From assembly GCA_031178805.1 (NCBI GenBank), contig JAPSIJ010000158.1:1-5964 (forward strand): 5,964 nucleotides of DNA, written 5' to 3'. The notes beneath the pieces were generated by a model. The model worked only from the letters and a program-made list of their open reading frames with translations. It made no database searches and was not told the origin of the DNA. This DNA is from Cellulomonas sp. GTDB lineage: Bacteria > Actinomycetota > Actinomycetes > Actinomycetales > Cellulomonadaceae. The position numbers and the translations under genes were made by a program. How positions within the stretch are numbered: position 1 is the first letter of the stretch; each line of letters starts with the position of its first letter. Positions 4,904 through 5,964 of the stretch are shown here, one piece after another.

Positions 4904-5964
4904 ATGTCTGCTTCGTCACGCCTCCCCGCCCCCTCGGGTGCGCCGGCCGCCACCGCCCCGTCCACGCCTCCGCTGCCGTCGCACCCCGACGGCACGGGGC
5001 TGCCCGCCGACCACCCGCTGGTCGACGGCCGCACCGCCGGCGCGCCGCTGGTGGCCGCCTACCGGGGCCGGACGCCGTCGCGCCGCCCGGTCTGGTTCAT
5101 GCGGCAGGCCGGGCGGTCGCTGCCCGAGTACCGCGAGGCCCGGAAGGGCACCGCGATGCTCGACGCGTGCCTGACGCCGGACCTGGCGTCGGAGATCACC
5201 CTGCAGCCGGTCCGCCGGCACGGGGTGGACGCGGCGATCTTCTTCTCGGACATCGTGATCCCGCTGCGGCTCGCCGGCGTCGACGTGGACATCCAGCCGG
5301 GCGTCGGCCCGGTGCTGGGGGCGCCGGTGCGGACCGCGGACGACGTGGCCCGCCTGCGCGACACCTCCCCCGCGGAGTCCCTGACGGCCGAGGTGCTGGC
5401 GCCCGTGACCGAGGCCGTGCGCCGCACGGTCGCCGCGCTCGGCAGCACCCCGCTGATCGGGTTCGCCGGCGCGCCGTTCACGTTGGCCGCCTACCTGGTC
5501 GAGGGCCGGCCCTCCCGCGACCACCTGGCCGCGCGCACGCTGATGCACGCCGACCCGGGGACCTGGCGCTCGCTCACCGAGTGGGCCGCCGACCTGACCG
5601 GCGCGTTCCTGCGGGCGCAGGTGCTGGCGGGCACGAGCGCCGCGCAGCTGTTCGACTCCTGGGCGGGCTCGCTGTCGCTGGCGGACTACACCGCCCGGGT
5701 CGCCCCCGCCTCCACCCGGGCGCTGGCGCACGTGGCGGACCTCGGCGTGCCGCGCGTGCACTTCGGCACCGGCACCGGCGAGCTGCTGGCCGCGATGCGC
5801 GACGTCGGCGCCGACGTGGTCGGCGTGGACCACCGGATCGGCCTGGACGAGGCCGTGCGGCGGCTCGACGGCCGGGTGCCGGTGCAGGGCAACATCGACC
5901 CCGCGCTGCTGGCCGCGCCGTGGCCGGTGCTGGAGGCGCACGTCCGGGACGTCGTCGCCCGCGG
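4904..5964 (+). CDS. hemE: Uroporphyrinogen decarboxylase, cut at the window end
   Basis: HemE removes carboxyl groups from the four acetate side chains of uroporphyrinogen III to give coproporphyrinogen III; no cofactor is needed and the enzyme is a cytoplasmic TIM barrel. The first 353 residues are present. Both family signatures are seen: PVWFMRQAGRSLPEYR (62-77) with substrate-binding Arg67 and Arg71, and GFAGAPFTLAAYLVEG (186-201) with the active-site Tyr197. Asp116 in FFSDIVIPL is the catalytic aspartate, and Ser252 in FDSWAG matches the substrate-contacting serine of human UROD. GNIDP is at 329-333. Family members end some 40-50 residues later with a GHG motif, so the gene continues past the edge. 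ATG 4904 is the only start that keeps the conserved core; residues 1-33 are a Pro/Ala/Ser-rich extension. In related Micrococcales, hemE usually leads a cluster for the coproporphyrin-dependent heme pathway; that is expectation, not visible here. Confidence 0.97.
   Translation, partial: MSASSRLPAPSGAPAATAPSTPPLPSHPDGTGLPADHPLVDGRTAGAPLVAAYRGRTPSRRPVWFMRQAGRSLPEYREARKGTAMLDACLTPDLASEITLQPVRRHGVDAAIFFSDIVIPLRLAGVDVDIQPGVGPVLGAPVRTADDVARLRDTSPAESLTAEVLAPVTEAVRRTVAALGSTPLIGFAGAPFTLAAYLVEGRPSRDHLAARTLMHADPGTWRSLTEWAADLTGAFLRAQVLAGTSAAQLFDSWAGSLSLADYTARVAPASTRALAHVADLGVPRVHFGTGTGELLAAMRDVGADVVGVDHRIGLDEAVRRLDGRVPVQGNIDPALLAAPWPVLEAHVRDVVAR

Noticed and set aside
4916..5941. 341-codon minus-strand frame opposite hemE
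   Set aside because: It is antisense to hemE, which shows both UroD signature motifs; the product is His/Arg/Gly-rich low complexity.
1..5964. A new defence or mobile system, CRISPR array, integrase, tRNA or other RNA gene
   Set aside because: All sizeable stretches are accounted for by housekeeping or sensory genes of uniform composition. No spaced repeat array, transposase or recombinase motif, or cloverleaf sequence was seen.

Overview
The window is very GC-rich DNA with strong G/C preference at third codon positions, densely packed genes and long spurious open frames on both strands. This points to a high-GC actinobacterium. A cytoplasmic chemotaxis receptor plus the gene order purB > < hemA, hemE > suggests a motile member of the Micrococcales, possibly near Cellulomonas. 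That placement is an inference from protein flavour and gene order, not from a database search.

Layout, left to right. (1) Positions 1-165 hold the 3' end of an unidentified plus-strand gene whose product ends in a hydrophobic segment and an Arg-rich tail. (2) Positions 166-387 are a convergent intergenic region with three stable inverted repeats; the outer two sit just behind the stop codons of the flanking genes. (3) Positions 388-1947 (minus) encode a soluble methyl-accepting chemotaxis protein with two tandem GAF domains. (4) The divergent spacer 1948-2093 carries a sigma-28 (FliA/SigD)-like promoter candidate facing the receptor gene, and a leader hairpin just ahead of the purB ribosome binding site. 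(5) Positions 2094-3548 (plus) are purB, adenylosuccinate lyase. (6) A 52-bp convergent gap after purB contains two overlapping, mutually exclusive hairpins, one starting at each stop codon. (7) Positions 3601-4857 (minus) are hemA, glutamyl-tRNA reductase. (8) A 46-bp, locally AT-rich divergent spacer must serve both hemA and hemE, and its -10-like boxes suggest leaderless or very short-leader mRNAs. (9) Positions 4904-5964 (plus) are hemE, uroporphyrinogen decarboxylase, cut by the window end.

Functionally, hemA and hemE form a divergent tetrapyrrole pair: the committed first step of the C5 pathway and the decarboxylation giving coproporphyrinogen III. purB supplies two steps of purine synthesis. 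The chemoreceptor is a separate sensory unit whose promoter probably ties it to the motility regulon. I see no mobile element, CRISPR array, RNA gene or defence system. This is mostly an ordinary chromosomal region; the points of interest are the regulatory DNA and the architecture of the chemoreceptor.
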